Shown: positions 1 through 8,622 of the stretch, piece by piece
Layout: each line of letters begins with the position of its first letter
How positions within the stretch are numbered: the stretch's first letter is position 1
Assembly: GCF_037080055.1 (NCBI RefSeq)
Contig: NZ_JBAOJI010000001.1
Location: forward strand, 992,001 to 1,056,000
Length of the DNA: 64,000 bases
From: Halovenus sp037080055
Lineage (GTDB): Archaea > Halobacteriota > Halobacteria > Halobacteriales > Haloarculaceae
Reading direction: 5' to 3'
Program-made: the position numbers and the translations under genes
The notes under the pieces: model-generated
Database searches by the model: none
Told to the model about the DNA's origin: nothing
What the model saw: only the letters and a program-made list of their open reading frames with translations

Positions 1-49
1 CGACGCCGACGGTGTCGATAGCATCCAGTTCGGGCAGATCTGGCACTGA
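1..49 (+). CDS. C-terminal end of an unidentified protein (partial)
   Basis: Frame 2 is open from the window edge to a TGA at 47-49 and reads as a 15-residue tail ending QFGQIWH. The acidic composition (DADGVDS) resembles neighbouring coding DNA, and the fba promoter starts soon after it, so this is probably the end of a plus-strand gene lying outside the window. Too little is visible to name a family. Confidence 0.4.
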   Translation, partial: DADGVDSIQFGQIWH

Positions 50-102
50 TACTGCAAGCAGTGTACGTCTGGGGGACTGACTCACGGTGGCTGTGGTGAG
101 TA

Positions 103-112
103 AAGCATATAC
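103..112 (+). promoter_or_regulatory. TATA-like box for the fba-fbp operon
   Basis: The AT-rich word AAGCATATAC lies about 30 bp upstream of the fba start codon. That spacing puts transcription start at or very near the ATG, as expected for the leaderless mRNAs common in haloarchaea. It is assigned by position and composition only. Confidence 0.45.
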
Positions 113-139
113 GGTAACTGTCCGGACCAAACAGTAGAG

Positions 140-937
140 ATGCGACCTATCGACGATTCACCACTCACGCGCGATGGCAAGGTGCTCATCCTGGCGTACG
201 ACCACGGACTCGAACACGGGCCGGTCGACTTCGAGGCGGTGCCGGAGAGCGCGAATCCGGAACACGTCTTCGAGGTTGCCCAACACCCGGCAGTGACCAG
301 CCTCGCTGTCCAGAAGGGGGTTGCCGAGGGGTATTATCCCGACTACGCTGATGACGTGACGCTGCTCGCCAAACTCAACGGCACGTCGAACCTCTGGATG
401 GGCGAACCGAACTCGGCGGTCAACTGGTCGGTCGAGTACGCCGACGAAGTCGGCGCTGAATCGATCGGATTCACACTGTACGGGGGCTCGAACCACGAAA
501 TCGAGATGGCCGAGGAGTTCCGCGACGCTCACGAGGCCGCCAGAGCAAACGACATGCCAGTCGTCGCGTGGGCCTACCCACGCGGTCAGGGGATCAAAAA
601 CGACAAGAAAACCGGCATCATCTCCTACGCCGCCCGGCAGGCGATGGAACTCGGGGCCGACGTTGCCAAGGTGAAATACCCCGGCAGCCCCGAAGCGATG
701 GAAGAGGTCGTCGAGATGGCGGGCCGGACGAAAGTCATCATGTCCGGCGGCTCGAAAACCAGCGACCGGGAGTTCCTCGAAACGGTCAAGGGCGCGATGG
801 ACGCCGGCGCCGCGGGACTGGCCGTCGGCCGAAACGTCTTCCAGCGAGAGAACCCCGAAGCAATCCTCGACGGCCTCGAACAGATCATCTTCGAGGAGAG
901 TTCCGTCGAGACAGCCCTCGCTGCAACTGAGGAGTAG
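140..937 (+). CDS. fba: Fructose-bisphosphate aldolase, archaeal class I (DhnA/FbaB type)
   Basis: Cytosolic 265-aa TIM-barrel aldolase that interconverts fructose 1,6-bisphosphate with dihydroxyacetone phosphate and glyceraldehyde 3-phosphate. Visible features are the N-terminal LAYDHGLEHG motif (about 18-27), the Schiff-base lysine region VAKVKYPG (K177/K179; the Thermoproteus enzyme uses K177) and the phosphate-binding SGGSKTSDR (202-210) and AVGRNVFQ stretches. Length matches the family. It is 2 nt upstream of fructose-1,6-bisphosphatase, which supports a gluconeogenic role. The related ADH synthase (AroA') of archaeal aromatic biosynthesis shares the fold; the fbp neighbour argues for aldolase here. 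Confidence 0.9.
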   Translation: MRPIDDSPLTRDGKVLILAYDHGLEHGPVDFEAVPESANPEHVFEVAQHPAVTSLAVQKGVAEGYYPDYADDVTLLAKLNGTSNLWMGEPNSAVNWSVEYADEVGAESIGFTLYGGSNHEIEMAEEFRDAHEAARANDMPVVAWAYPRGQGIKNDKKTGIISYAARQAMELGADVAKVKYPGSPEAMEEVVEMAGRTKVIMSGGSKTSDREFLETVKGAMDAGAAGLAVGRNVFQRENPEAILDGLEQIIFEESSVETALAATEE

Positions 938-939
938 CG

Positions 940-1788
940 ATGGACGAACCCCTCGATCAGATCTTCGAGACCGTCGCCGCCACTGCCGGTGACGTGCTAT
1001 CGATCCTCGGCACGCGGCGCTCCTACGAGGAGGGCCAGAATCCGAGCGGCGAACAGCAACTGGCAGCGGATGTCTACGCCGACGAGCAACTGGAAGAAAA
1101 GCTCCTCGACATCCCGGCGGTCGGTTCCTACGCCAGCGAGGAGCGAGACGAAATCGTCGAAGACTCCGGGGAGTACCATATCGCCTGTGACCCACTTGAC
1201 GGCTCCTCGAACCTCAAACCCAACAACGGGATGGGAACGATCATCGCGGTCTACGACGAACCAGCACCCGCGCCGGGAGAGGCGCTGGTCGGTGCAGCGT
1301 ACGTCCTCTACGGGCCGACGACGACGATGATCACCGCCGCGGATGGGACTGTCACCGAGTACCTGATCGAAGATGGCGAGCGATCCATCCTCGACGAGGA
1401 CGTAACGGTCCCCGACGACCCAGTCGTCTACGGCTTCGGCGGGCGGGCACCGGACTGGACCGACGACTTCGCTGCCTTCGTGGAAGAGATCGAGTCGCGG
1501 CGGCTCAAGCTCCGCTACGGCGGCGCGATGGTCGCAGACGTGAATCAGGTGCTCACCTACGGCGGGATCTTCGGGTATCCGATGCTCGACGACCGGCCGG
1601 AGGGGAAACTCCGCCTGCAGTTCGAGGGCCATCCCATCGCCGCCATTGTCTCGATGGCCGGCGGCGCGTCGACCGACGGCACTCAGTCGCTGCTCTCGAA
1701 GACCCCGGGGCATATTCACGAACGGACGCCGCTGTTCGTCGGAACCGAGTCGCTGATCGACGATCTCGAAGCAGCACTCGACGAATAG
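940..1788 (+). CDS. fbp: Fructose-1,6-bisphosphatase, class I
   Basis: A 282-aa protein of the FBPase/inositol-phosphatase superfamily that hydrolyses fructose 1,6-bisphosphate to fructose 6-phosphate in gluconeogenesis. The metal-binding signature CDPLDGSSN is at 83-91, an upstream SEE triad near 66-68 supplies further metal ligands, and the C-terminal half has the family KLRLQFEG and SMAGGAST segments. The ATG follows the fba stop by 2 nt, so the two are co-transcribed and probably translationally coupled. The pairing of aldolase with FBPase also suggests this lineage lacks the need for a bifunctional FBPA/P enzyme. Confidence 0.93.
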   Translation: MDEPLDQIFETVAATAGDVLSILGTRRSYEEGQNPSGEQQLAADVYADEQLEEKLLDIPAVGSYASEERDEIVEDSGEYHIACDPLDGSSNLKPNNGMGTIIAVYDEPAPAPGEALVGAAYVLYGPTTTMITAADGTVTEYLIEDGERSILDEDVTVPDDPVVYGFGGRAPDWTDDFAAFVEEIESRRLKLRYGGAMVADVNQVLTYGGIFGYPMLDDRPEGKLRLQFEGHPIAAIVSMAGGASTDGTQSLLSKTPGHIHERTPLFVGTESLIDDLEAALDE

Positions 1789-1821
1789 TATTTCCGTCGA
1801 CGGGATACTCTCTACAGGCGT

Positions 1822-2271
1822 TCAGGGGTCGCGTTTCAGCGAGAGGGCAGTCCGTTCGAGCGAGCAGACGACTTCGTCGTCCTGATTGAACGCCTCGACG
1901 AGCATCGTTACGATTCCTCGCTCGCCGTCGCTGGTCTCTCGCTTGTCGAGGACTTCTGTTTCTGCCCGGATGGTGTCACCGTGCGTGACCGGCGTCGGGT
2001 GTTCGACGTTGTCGTAACTGAGATTCGCGACGATCGTTCCGTCTGTCGTGTCAGGGATCGTCAGCCCGACCGCCAGCGACATCGTATAGAGGCCGTTGAC
2101 GATGCGCTCGCCGAACTGCGTCTCGGCGGCGAACTCGCTGTCGAGATGCAACGGCTGCTGGTTCATCGTCATATCACAGAACTGCTGGTTGTCGGCTTCG
2201 CTGATCGTCCGTCGCTTCTCGTGTTCGATCCGGTCGCCGACCTCGAACTCTTCGTAGTACAGGCCAGTCAT
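1822..2271 (-). CDS. MaoC-like (R)-specific hydratase, possible mesaconyl-CoA hydratase
   Basis: A 149-aa single hot-dog-fold MaoC protein. The hydratase signature spans residues 31-60 (FCDMTMNQQPLH followed by FGERIVNG), with the conserved N37...H42 and a terminal glycine of the IVxG motif. Start was taken at the ATG at 2271 because the upstream extension is not MaoC-like. Archaeal MaoC proteins of this type next to a CitE-like lyase include mesaconyl-CoA hydratase of the methylaspartate cycle. Here the lyase is at 3585 and glutamate dehydrogenase at 4520, so a role in C4/C5 CoA-ester metabolism is plausible, but glutamate mutase and methylaspartate ammonia-lyase are not in the window, so that assignment is inference. 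Confidence 0.85.
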   Translation of the reverse strand: MTGLYYEEFEVGDRIEHEKRRTISEADNQQFCDMTMNQQPLHLDSEFAAETQFGERIVNGLYTMSLAVGLTIPDTTDGTIVANLSYDNVEHPTPVTHGDTIRAETEVLDKRETSDGERGIVTMLVEAFNQDDEVVCSLERTALSLKRDP

Positions 2272-2315
2272 ACTCCGCAGGTCGAAAGCCGGCCCAAAAT
2301 AGCTACCGCCGGATC

Positions 2316-3506
2316 TCAGGAGTAGAGGTCTTCCTCGCTGATACTGCGCTCTTTGAGGACTTTCTCGGTCTCCCCATCCGGGGACACCCAGACGACAGAG
2401 GCGTACCACATGCTGAGAACCCCACGGTCGACGACGATGGAGTCACCCTCGCTCACGGTGGTTTCCGCGTCGTATGCCTCGAACTCGGTCCAGCGGTAGG
2501 TTCCGGTGCCGCTGATTCGCGTGTTCTTGATGACGAGTTGGCCCGCCTCGATGTCGTCACCACCGGTGTGGGTGACCGTCATCGTGGTTCGACCCTGCTC
2601 GAACTCGAACGAAGCTTCCGGCGGGCCCTCCGGTTCGGTGTCCTCCGAGTTCGTCGTTCCGGCACCGCGTGCTAACAGACCGGCCCCGCCGAGAACGCCC
2701 AGACCGATCACACCGACGACAGTCCGACGGCTGGCCTGTCCCGGGAGCGACTGTGGAGGCGATTTCTCGGACTCGTCGGCGCGGGCCGTCGCGGGTTCCT
2801 CCGGTGTTCCCACCGGTGGCGTCGCTGGGCCGAACAGCAGTGCCCGTTTCAGTTCGTAACAGGAGTCGGGTGTGTCGTCCGCGAGCGCGGATTCGACTGA
2901 GCGCCAGAGCTGTGGTGGATCCCCGCGTTCGGGCCAGTCGGGGGCACCCTCCGATGGTGGTTCCTGCCCGGTCAGTAGTTCGTGTCCGACAGCCCCGACC
3001 AGTTCGACGCCGTCTGATTCGGACTGTCGAGTCGGATCGATCGGCCAGCATACCCGGGCACTTCCGGTCTGAGCGTCGAGACAAAGCTGGTCCCGTTTCG
3101 GCAGTGGGACGCTTCCGGCAGATTCGATCAACCAGATCCCCTCCGCGAGATCGATCACGAGCGAGCGAACCCGCTCTGATCGCACCATCTCGGCTGTCGA
3201 CGGCGGTATGGGATCGATAGCGAGCCACGGCCGAGGCGTATCTCCGTGAGCAACGACCGAGACGATCACGGACGCCTCGTCGTGTGTGAGCCACTCCGAG
3301 CGCGCCCGCTCGAACGCCGACCGCTGGCTGGCCGTCGCATCGGCGTCGACAGTCAGAACCTGGAGTTCTCGGCCACTGTCCGAGCGCGCCGCGAGCACTC
3401 GCACAAAATCGGTCTCCCCGTACGCCGCGGTCCACTCCTCGGGGGCTGGCCGGCCATCCTGGAGGCCGGTCGCCTTCGTAGTGAACTCTGCTGGGGATGC
3501 CGTCAT
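2316..3506 (-). CDS. Degenerate kinase-like domain fused through a membrane helix to a pilin/archaellin-like beta domain
   Basis: A 396-aa protein without a clear named family. Residues 30-215 resemble the C-lobe pattern of protein-kinase-like proteins found in haloarchaea (HG-TPRPWLAID near 87-97, then a helix with DLAEGIWLIESAG), but no HRD or DFG catalytic motifs are visible, so it looks like a pseudokinase. A low-complexity Pro/Glu linker (230-258) leads to a single hydrophobic helix (about 262-281). The C-terminal part (298-375) begins ASFEFEQ...TMTVTHTGGDDIEAGQLVI, the pattern seen in the globular part of DUF1628/archaeal type IV pilin-like proteins. It likely sits in the membrane with the beta domain outside. 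The kinase assignment is a weak pattern match; the pilin-like part is firmer. Confidence 0.6.
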   Translation of the reverse strand: MTASPAEFTTKATGLQDGRPAPEEWTAAYGETDFVRVLAARSDSGRELQVLTVDADATASQRSAFERARSEWLTHDEASVIVSVVAHGDTPRPWLAIDPIPPSTAEMVRSERVRSLVIDLAEGIWLIESAGSVPLPKRDQLCLDAQTGSARVCWPIDPTRQSESDGVELVGAVGHELLTGQEPPSEGAPDWPERGDPPQLWRSVESALADDTPDSCYELKRALLFGPATPPVGTPEEPATARADESEKSPPQSLPGQASRRTVVGVIGLGVLGGAGLLARGAGTTNSEDTEPEGPPEASFEFEQGRTTMTVTHTGGDDIEAGQLVIKNTRISGTGTYRWTEFEAYDAETTVSEGDSIVVDRGVLSMWYASVVWVSPDGETEKVLKERSISEEDLYS

Positions 3507-3584
3507 ACCTCGTATTGGGCTTCGAGACCCTTATTGTTCGGGTCGAGGGCACCGTTTTTGTCCCCCCCGGTGCAACGTCGGCGT

Positions 3585-4439
3585 ATGGCTCGCAGAACAG
3601 TGTTGTTCTCCCCGGGCGATCAGCCGGATCTCCTCCGGAAGGCACCGGACAGTGGCACAGATGTCGTCGTCTTCGATCTGGAAGATGCCGTTGCACCCGG
3701 CGAAAAAGACCGCGCTCGGAAGACTGTCTGCTCGGTCCTCGACGAACTCACGGCGGACTGTGAGGTCTGTGTCCGAATCAACCCGTTGGCAGGCTCGGGA
3801 ATCGATGATCTCGACGCTCTGTCGGGGCACTGGGACGCCGTCGACAGCGTCATGCTGCCGAAAGTCTCCGGCCCGGACGCCGTCGGTCGTCTCCGAGAGG
3901 AATTCACCGACCGCGGCGTCGAGCGGCCGGTGCTCGCGCTGCTTGAGAGCGCCGGCGGGATTCTCGACGCCGAAGCCATCGCCGACGAGCGCGGCGTCGA
4001 CGCGCTGTTGGTCGGGGCCGAAGACCTCGCCGCAGATATCGGGGCGACGCGAACCGACGACGGCGACGAGATTAGCTACGCTCGCCAGCGGGTCGTCCTC
4101 GCCGCCAGCGCCGCCGGAATCGACGCCATCGATACGCTCGTGACCGACTTCGAGCGGACGGCCTATCTCGAAGCCGAGAGCGAGCGAGCCGTCCAGTTCG
4201 GATTCGACGGGAAGATGGCGATCCACCCGGCACAGGTTCCGGTTATCAACGACGCGTTCACGCCGAGCGAGGAGACACTCGACTGGGCACGACGAGTGCT
4301 TTCGGCCAAAGCGGAAGCCGAGCGCGACGGGAGAGGAGTATTTGCCGTCGACGGCGAGATGATCGACGCACCGTTGATCGCACAGGCCGAGCAGGTGGCC
4401 GAACGGGCAGAAGCGGCTGGTATCGACGTGACCGAGTGA
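3585..4439 (+). CDS. HpcH/HpaI aldolase / citrate-lyase-beta-like CoA ester lyase
   Basis: A 284-aa TIM-barrel lyase of the CitE/malyl-CoA lyase group, which cleaves or condenses acyl-CoA esters such as malyl-CoA, methylmalyl-CoA or citramalyl-CoA. Visible are MARRTVLFSPGDQ at the N terminus, the metal-site DLEDAV (31-36), substrate arginine in VRINP (about 67-71), ESAGGI, GAEDLAADIG and the CoA-site GKMAIHPAQV. Start at 3585 was chosen because homologues begin at this point; longer upstream starts add unrelated sequence. It diverges from the pseudokinase gene and is followed by glutamate dehydrogenase. Substrate is not determined by the sequence. Confidence 0.85.
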   Translation: MARRTVLFSPGDQPDLLRKAPDSGTDVVVFDLEDAVAPGEKDRARKTVCSVLDELTADCEVCVRINPLAGSGIDDLDALSGHWDAVDSVMLPKVSGPDAVGRLREEFTDRGVERPVLALLESAGGILDAEAIADERGVDALLVGAEDLAADIGATRTDDGDEISYARQRVVLAASAAGIDAIDTLVTDFERTAYLEAESERAVQFGFDGKMAIHPAQVPVINDAFTPSEETLDWARRVLSAKAEAERDGRGVFAVDGEMIDAPLIAQAEQVAERAEAAGIDVTE

Positions 4440-4519
4440 CCGTTCGTCAGATATCGCGGGTGTTTTTATTCGTCTGTCCGTCGTCAGCCTTTTGCGCCTG
4501 CTAGGCGAGAGATCAGATA

Positions 4520-5776
4520 ATGACAGGCGATGCTGACCCATTCGAGAGTCTACAAGAGCAAGTACAGGAGGCAGCGGCGGTCATCGATCTCGACGACGAT
4601 GTCGTCGAACGCCTGAGCAATCCCGAACGGATTCTGGAACTGAACCTCTCCGTCGAGATGGACGACGGATCGATCGAAGTGTTCGAGGCCTACCGGTCGC
4701 AGTTCAACGGCGACCGCGGCCCCTACAAAGGGGGAATCCGGTATCATCCCGGCGTGAACCGGGCGGAAGTCAAGGCACTGTCTGGCTGGATGGTCTACAA
4801 GTGTGCGGCCGTCAACGTCCCCTACGGCGGCGGCAAGGGGGGAATCACGGTCGATCCTTCGGAGTACTCCGACGCCGAGATGGAACGGCTCACCCGGGCG
4901 TACGCCGAGGAACTCCGACCACTAGTCGGAGAGGACCGCGACATTCCCGCGCCGGATGTCAACACCGGCCAGCGAGAGATGAACTGGTTCAAAGACACCT
5001 ACGAGACGCTGGAGGGGACGACCGAACCCGGCGTCGTCACCGGGAAATCCATCGAGAGCGGCGGCAGCGAGGGCCGCGTCGAAGCAACGGGGCGCTCTGT
5101 GATGCTCGTCGTCCGGGAAGCCTTCGAGCACTTCGACTGGGATCTGACCGACGCAACAATCGCCGTGCAGGGATTCGGAAACGCCGGATCGATCGCCGCA
5201 CGCCTGCTCGACGACCTCGGTGCAGACATCGTTGCAGCGTCCGATTCGACCGGAGGGATCTACAACGACGACGGCCTCGATGTCGTGGCGGCAAAAGACC
5301 ACAAGGCCGAAACCGGATCGCTCTCCGGGTTCGACGGTGCGACCGAGGAAATATCCGACGAGGAGTTGCTGACCATGGATGTCGATGTGCTGGTTCCCGC
5401 CGCGCTGGAAAACGCCATCGACGCCGACCTCGCCGAGGAGGTCAGCGCAGACCTGATCGCCGAGGCCGCGAACGGACCGCTGACGCCCGATGCCGACGAC
5501 GTACTCGCCGATCGGGATATCTACGTGATTCCCGATATTCTGGCCAACGCCGGCGGCGTGACGGTCTCGTACTTCGAGTGGGTGCAGAACCGCCAGCGGT
5601 TCCCCTGGACCGAACAGCGGGTCAACGACGAACTCGAACGGTACATCACCGACGCCTTCGACTCGATGATCGACGCCTACGAGCAGTACGACGTGCCGAA
5701 TCTCCGCGTGGCGATGTACACGGTCGCGCTCGAACGAGTCGTCCAGGCGGCCGAAGAAGGCGGCATCTGGCCCTGA
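4520..5776 (+). CDS. gdhA: Glutamate dehydrogenase (Glu/Leu/Phe/Val dehydrogenase family)
   Basis: A 418-aa cytosolic enzyme catalysing reversible oxidative deamination of glutamate to 2-oxoglutarate and ammonia. Substrate and catalytic residues are in place: K94 (MVYKCA), K106 in PYGGGKGG and D146 in APDVNTG. A Rossmann nucleotide-binding loop GFGNAG follows near 220. Length is normal for the hexameric archaeal enzymes. The coenzyme preference (NAD or NADP) cannot be settled by eye. A T-rich element (GTTTTTATTC, about 4462) is upstream. Confidence 0.93.
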   Translation: MTGDADPFESLQEQVQEAAAVIDLDDDVVERLSNPERILELNLSVEMDDGSIEVFEAYRSQFNGDRGPYKGGIRYHPGVNRAEVKALSGWMVYKCAAVNVPYGGGKGGITVDPSEYSDAEMERLTRAYAEELRPLVGEDRDIPAPDVNTGQREMNWFKDTYETLEGTTEPGVVTGKSIESGGSEGRVEATGRSVMLVVREAFEHFDWDLTDATIAVQGFGNAGSIAARLLDDLGADIVAASDSTGGIYNDDGLDVVAAKDHKAETGSLSGFDGATEEISDEELLTMDVDVLVPAALENAIDADLAEEVSADLIAEAANGPLTPDADDVLADRDIYVIPDILANAGGVTVSYFEWVQNRQRFPWTEQRVNDELERYITDAFDSMIDAYEQYDVPNLRVAMYTVALERVVQAAEEGGIWP

Positions 5777-5815
5777 CAACCACAGCGTTTTCTCTCCGGC
5801 GGCCGACCGTTCTGT

Positions 5816-6295
5816 ATGGCTACCTACGAGCGGTCGGTGCGGGTCGCTGCGCCCTTCGAGGAGGTCTGGGAGTTTCACTCCGACGAATCCGGACTGGTTG
5901 CGCTGACACCCGAGTGGATGAACCTCGAAATCGAATCGGTCGTCGGTCCCGACGGCGAGTCAGATCCGGGCGTTCTCGAAGCAGGCGCGGAAATCCGGTC
6001 GTCGGTCCGACCGCTGAACGTCGGTCCGCGACAGGACTGGGTCTCGAAGATCACCGAGCGCGAGGAGTCCGGTGGCTCGGCGTACTTCGTCGACGTGATG
6101 GCCGAGGGCCCGTTCCCCGAGTGGGAGCACACGCACATGTTCTACGCCGACGGCGAGGAGACGATCATCCGGGATCGGGTCCGCTACGAGTTCCCCTTCG
6201 GCGCGCTCGGGCGTGCGGTCGGCCCGTTCGGCGTCGTCGGCTTCGAGCCCTTCTTCCGGTATCGCCACCGCCGGACGAAAGAACTACTCGAATAA
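5816..6295 (+). CDS. SRPBCC family protein (START/Bet v1-like)
   Basis: A 159-aa protein with the N-terminal beta strand RSVRVAAPFEEVWEFH typical of SRPBCC ligand-binding proteins, a central DWVSKITEREE strand region and a C-terminal amphipathic helix ending RRTKELLE. Haloarchaea carry many such stand-alone proteins and few have known ligands. It lies 40 bp after gdhA in the same direction and may share its transcript. No catalytic residues are evident. Confidence 0.8.
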   Translation: MATYERSVRVAAPFEEVWEFHSDESGLVALTPEWMNLEIESVVGPDGESDPGVLEAGAEIRSSVRPLNVGPRQDWVSKITEREESGGSAYFVDVMAEGPFPEWEHTHMFYADGEETIIRDRVRYEFPFGALGRAVGPFGVVGFEPFFRYRHRRTKELLE

Positions 6296-6341
6296 TTGCG
6301 GGACACACAAGCTACAAACCGGATGAGGGTCATGTCCAAGT

Positions 6342-7016
6342 ATGCCCAGAGACGGTTATCAACAACGCCTCGAAAAACTATCCGACGATATCCTCTACAT
6401 GAGCGAACTCGTCATCGAACGCCTGCAGAAGGGCCTCGATGCGCTGCAGGACAAAGACGACGACCTCGCGTGGGAGGTGATCGAAGGCGACCACGAAATC
6501 AACGAGATGTATCTCGAACTCGAACAGGAGTGTATCGATCTGATCGCCCTCCAGCAACCCGTCGCCGGCGATCTGCGCTTCATCGCAGCGTCGTTCAAGA
6601 TCATCACCGATCTGGAGCGAATCGCCGATCTCGCGACGAATCTCGGCGACTACTCGCTGGACGCCCAGAAAGACACCTTCCCCGAGGTCGACATTCAGGC
6701 CATCGGGTCGAAGACCATCGAGATGGTCGAGGCGTCGATGGACGCCTACGCCGACGAGGACGCCGAGGCCTGCTTCGAGATTGCCGACCGCGACGACGAT
6801 ATCGACGAGATGTGCGAAGAGGCCTCCGAACTGGTCGTCCGCGACCTGATCGAACGACAGGACATCACCGAAGAGGACAAGATCCAGCAGACGATGCAGG
6901 ATGTCTACCGTCTGCTGTTGACGATTCGGGACCTCGAACGCGTCGGCGACCACGCCGTCAACATCGCCGCACGGACGCTGTACATGGTCGAATCCGACGA
7001 CGCACTGCTGTACTGA
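6342..7016 (+). CDS. phoU: PhoU-domain phosphate regulator
   Basis: A 224-aa all-helical protein made of two PhoU three-helix repeats. The family pattern of acidic metal-binding motifs is visible in each repeat (EGDHEINEMY near 46-55 and ADRDDDIDEMC near 147-157), as is the conserved RDLERVGDHAVNIA segment near the C terminus. PhoU proteins relay phosphate status to the Pst transporter and PhoR-like signalling in bacteria. No pst genes are adjacent, so it acts in trans or with another partner in this archaeon. Confidence 0.9.
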   Translation: MPRDGYQQRLEKLSDDILYMSELVIERLQKGLDALQDKDDDLAWEVIEGDHEINEMYLELEQECIDLIALQQPVAGDLRFIAASFKIITDLERIADLATNLGDYSLDAQKDTFPEVDIQAIGSKTIEMVEASMDAYADEDAEACFEIADRDDDIDEMCEEASELVVRDLIERQDITEEDKIQQTMQDVYRLLLTIRDLERVGDHAVNIAARTLYMVESDDALLY

Positions 7017-7218
7017 ACTAGCCGTTCACGCCGAGAGCACTGTGTCCGGTTACACAAGTGCTATCGTACAGTTGTTTTTGAACGAACTCTGTTGTGCTAA
7101 CACGCATAAAGTTGGGCAATCGAAGCGAAAGAGACGTAAATAAGCGTTGGGTGCGAAATTTATCGCTGATAATCGACACCAGATTCAAACCCACTGATAG
7201 TGTACAGCCAGCAACCGC

Positions 7219-7980
7219 ATGTCCCTGGATAGGTTCCTCTCGGTGCCCGAAACCCCCGCCCGAAGGCTGGTCGTGGCCAACCGAACCCAGCCCGAACCGT
7301 TCCAGCGGATGGTCGAGAATCTATTCGCCAAACAGCGTGTCGCCGTCGAAGAGATCACCGACGGGGAGTATCCCGAAAACACAGTCCTGTTACTCGAAGA
7401 CGGTGAAGTAATCGCGCAATCGTCGCTGGATGCCCTCCGGGATGCGATTCTGATGGTCAACTCCGATCTGTATTTGACTGGTACCCGGAAACTCGACGAG
7501 ACGACGGTTCCGGCTGTGATCGACAAGTTGACCGACGTTCAGTTTTCACTTCGCGGCTATCCGGAGTCGAACACGGAGAAACTCCTCCTTATCCTCATTT
7601 CCAGACACATCGAACGCCGGGCATACGAGGCCGGGGCGGGAACCCTGCGCTCGTCGTTTCAACAGCTCTCCCGGATCAAAGACGAACAGGGGACGCGTCG
7701 AGCCTACCGGAAAGTGTCGAACACAGATGTCGACGTACACGTCTACGGCAAGCCAGACTGGCGGCCCACGAGCGAACTCGACGTGACGATGCACGGCGGC
7801 AAAAAAGACGATTTTCAGTACTCGTGGTTCGTTCTCTATCAGCCACCGCCGAACTACCCCGCCGAACGAAGCGCTGCGTTGCTCGCAATCGAGACGGGTA
7901 ACTCGGAATGGGAAGGGTTCTGGACCTACGAGCAATCCCTGATCACAGATCTCGCCGAATATATTAGGGCGAACCTCTGA
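7219..7980 (+). CDS. DICT sensory-domain protein
   Basis: A 253-aa soluble protein beginning MSLDRFLSVPETPARRLVVANR, with the LLxGEVIAQSSLDALRDAILMVNSDLY region characteristic of stand-alone haloarchaeal DICT-domain proteins (a sensory domain otherwise linked to diguanylate cyclases and two-component systems). The second half has YRKVSNTDVDVHVYG and a WFVLYQPP strand, then a conserved-looking GFWTYEQSLITDLAEYI C terminus. No DNA-binding or kinase domain is present. Its signalling partner is unknown. Confidence 0.7.
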   Translation: MSLDRFLSVPETPARRLVVANRTQPEPFQRMVENLFAKQRVAVEEITDGEYPENTVLLLEDGEVIAQSSLDALRDAILMVNSDLYLTGTRKLDETTVPAVIDKLTDVQFSLRGYPESNTEKLLLILISRHIERRAYEAGAGTLRSSFQQLSRIKDEQGTRRAYRKVSNTDVDVHVYGKPDWRPTSELDVTMHGGKKDDFQYSWFVLYQPPPNYPAERSAALLAIETGNSEWEGFWTYEQSLITDLAEYIRANL

Positions 7981-8024
7981 CCGACAGCGATAGTTTTTAC
8001 CGGCGGGGCCGCTCCGAGAACTGT

Positions 8025-8543
8025 ATGTGGGTTCGTTCCGAGTACGCCGGTGAACTCGCGGTCCTGTCCACGTGGCTCTGTGCGATTTCGCCGTGGGCGG
8101 TGACGTGGGTCGCCCGCGAGGAGGCATCGGGCTATTTCTTCTGGTTTCACATCCTCAATCTCCTTTTCGTCCCCGAAATCGAACTCCCGGGATCGCGGCC
8201 GCTGTGGGTCTGGGGCTTTCTGGACTTCCCGGTGTACACCGGCGAAACCTACGTCAGCTATCTCTGGCTCGCGGGGACCGCCGTGTTCACCGTGGCACTC
8301 GGGCTCAGCATCGCCTACTATCTCGACGAAGATCGGATTCAGTCACTCGATATCGACCCGGTAAAGACGCTGGGCGGGCTCTTACTCGCCAGCGCAATCC
8401 TGCTGGCCGGTGCCTACGTCCTGCTCGTACAGCACCACATCGGGACCACGCTGCCGGTCGGAGTGGCCTTTCAGTTCATCTTCGGAATCGTGTTACTCCG
8501 AACTGAGCGTCTCGAACGGACGGAAGGCTCGGCGACAACCTAA
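8025..8543 (+). CDS. Haloarchaeal integral membrane protein (TIGR04206-like)
   Basis: A 172-aa protein with about four predicted transmembrane segments (roughly 12-45, 82-105, 120-140, 145-162) and short charged loops. A conserved-looking start (MWVRSEYAGELAVLSTWLCAISPW) resembles a haloarchaeal family I recall as TIGR04206; function unknown. It precedes the pilus-type ATPase gene by 80 bp on the same strand, which might indicate a shared transcript, but a GC-rich gap with its own AT-rich element (TTTAAGTA near 8563) suggests a separate promoter for the ATPase. Confidence 0.6.
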   Translation: MWVRSEYAGELAVLSTWLCAISPWAVTWVAREEASGYFFWFHILNLLFVPEIELPGSRPLWVWGFLDFPVYTGETYVSYLWLAGTAVFTVALGLSIAYYLDEDRIQSLDIDPVKTLGGLLLASAILLAGAYVLLVQHHIGTTLPVGVAFQFIFGIVLLRTERLERTEGSATT

Positions 8544-8622
8544 GCGTCGCTCCCGGGTGCCATTTAAGTAGCTGGCCCGGTAAGCGAGCATATCCACGCT
8601 GCGGTGGGCCGGGGGAAAAACC

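Noticed and set aside
4801..6402. A 533-codon frame overlapping gdhA and the SRPBCC gene
   Set aside because: Its translation is extremely Arg-rich and out of frame with two well-supported genes.
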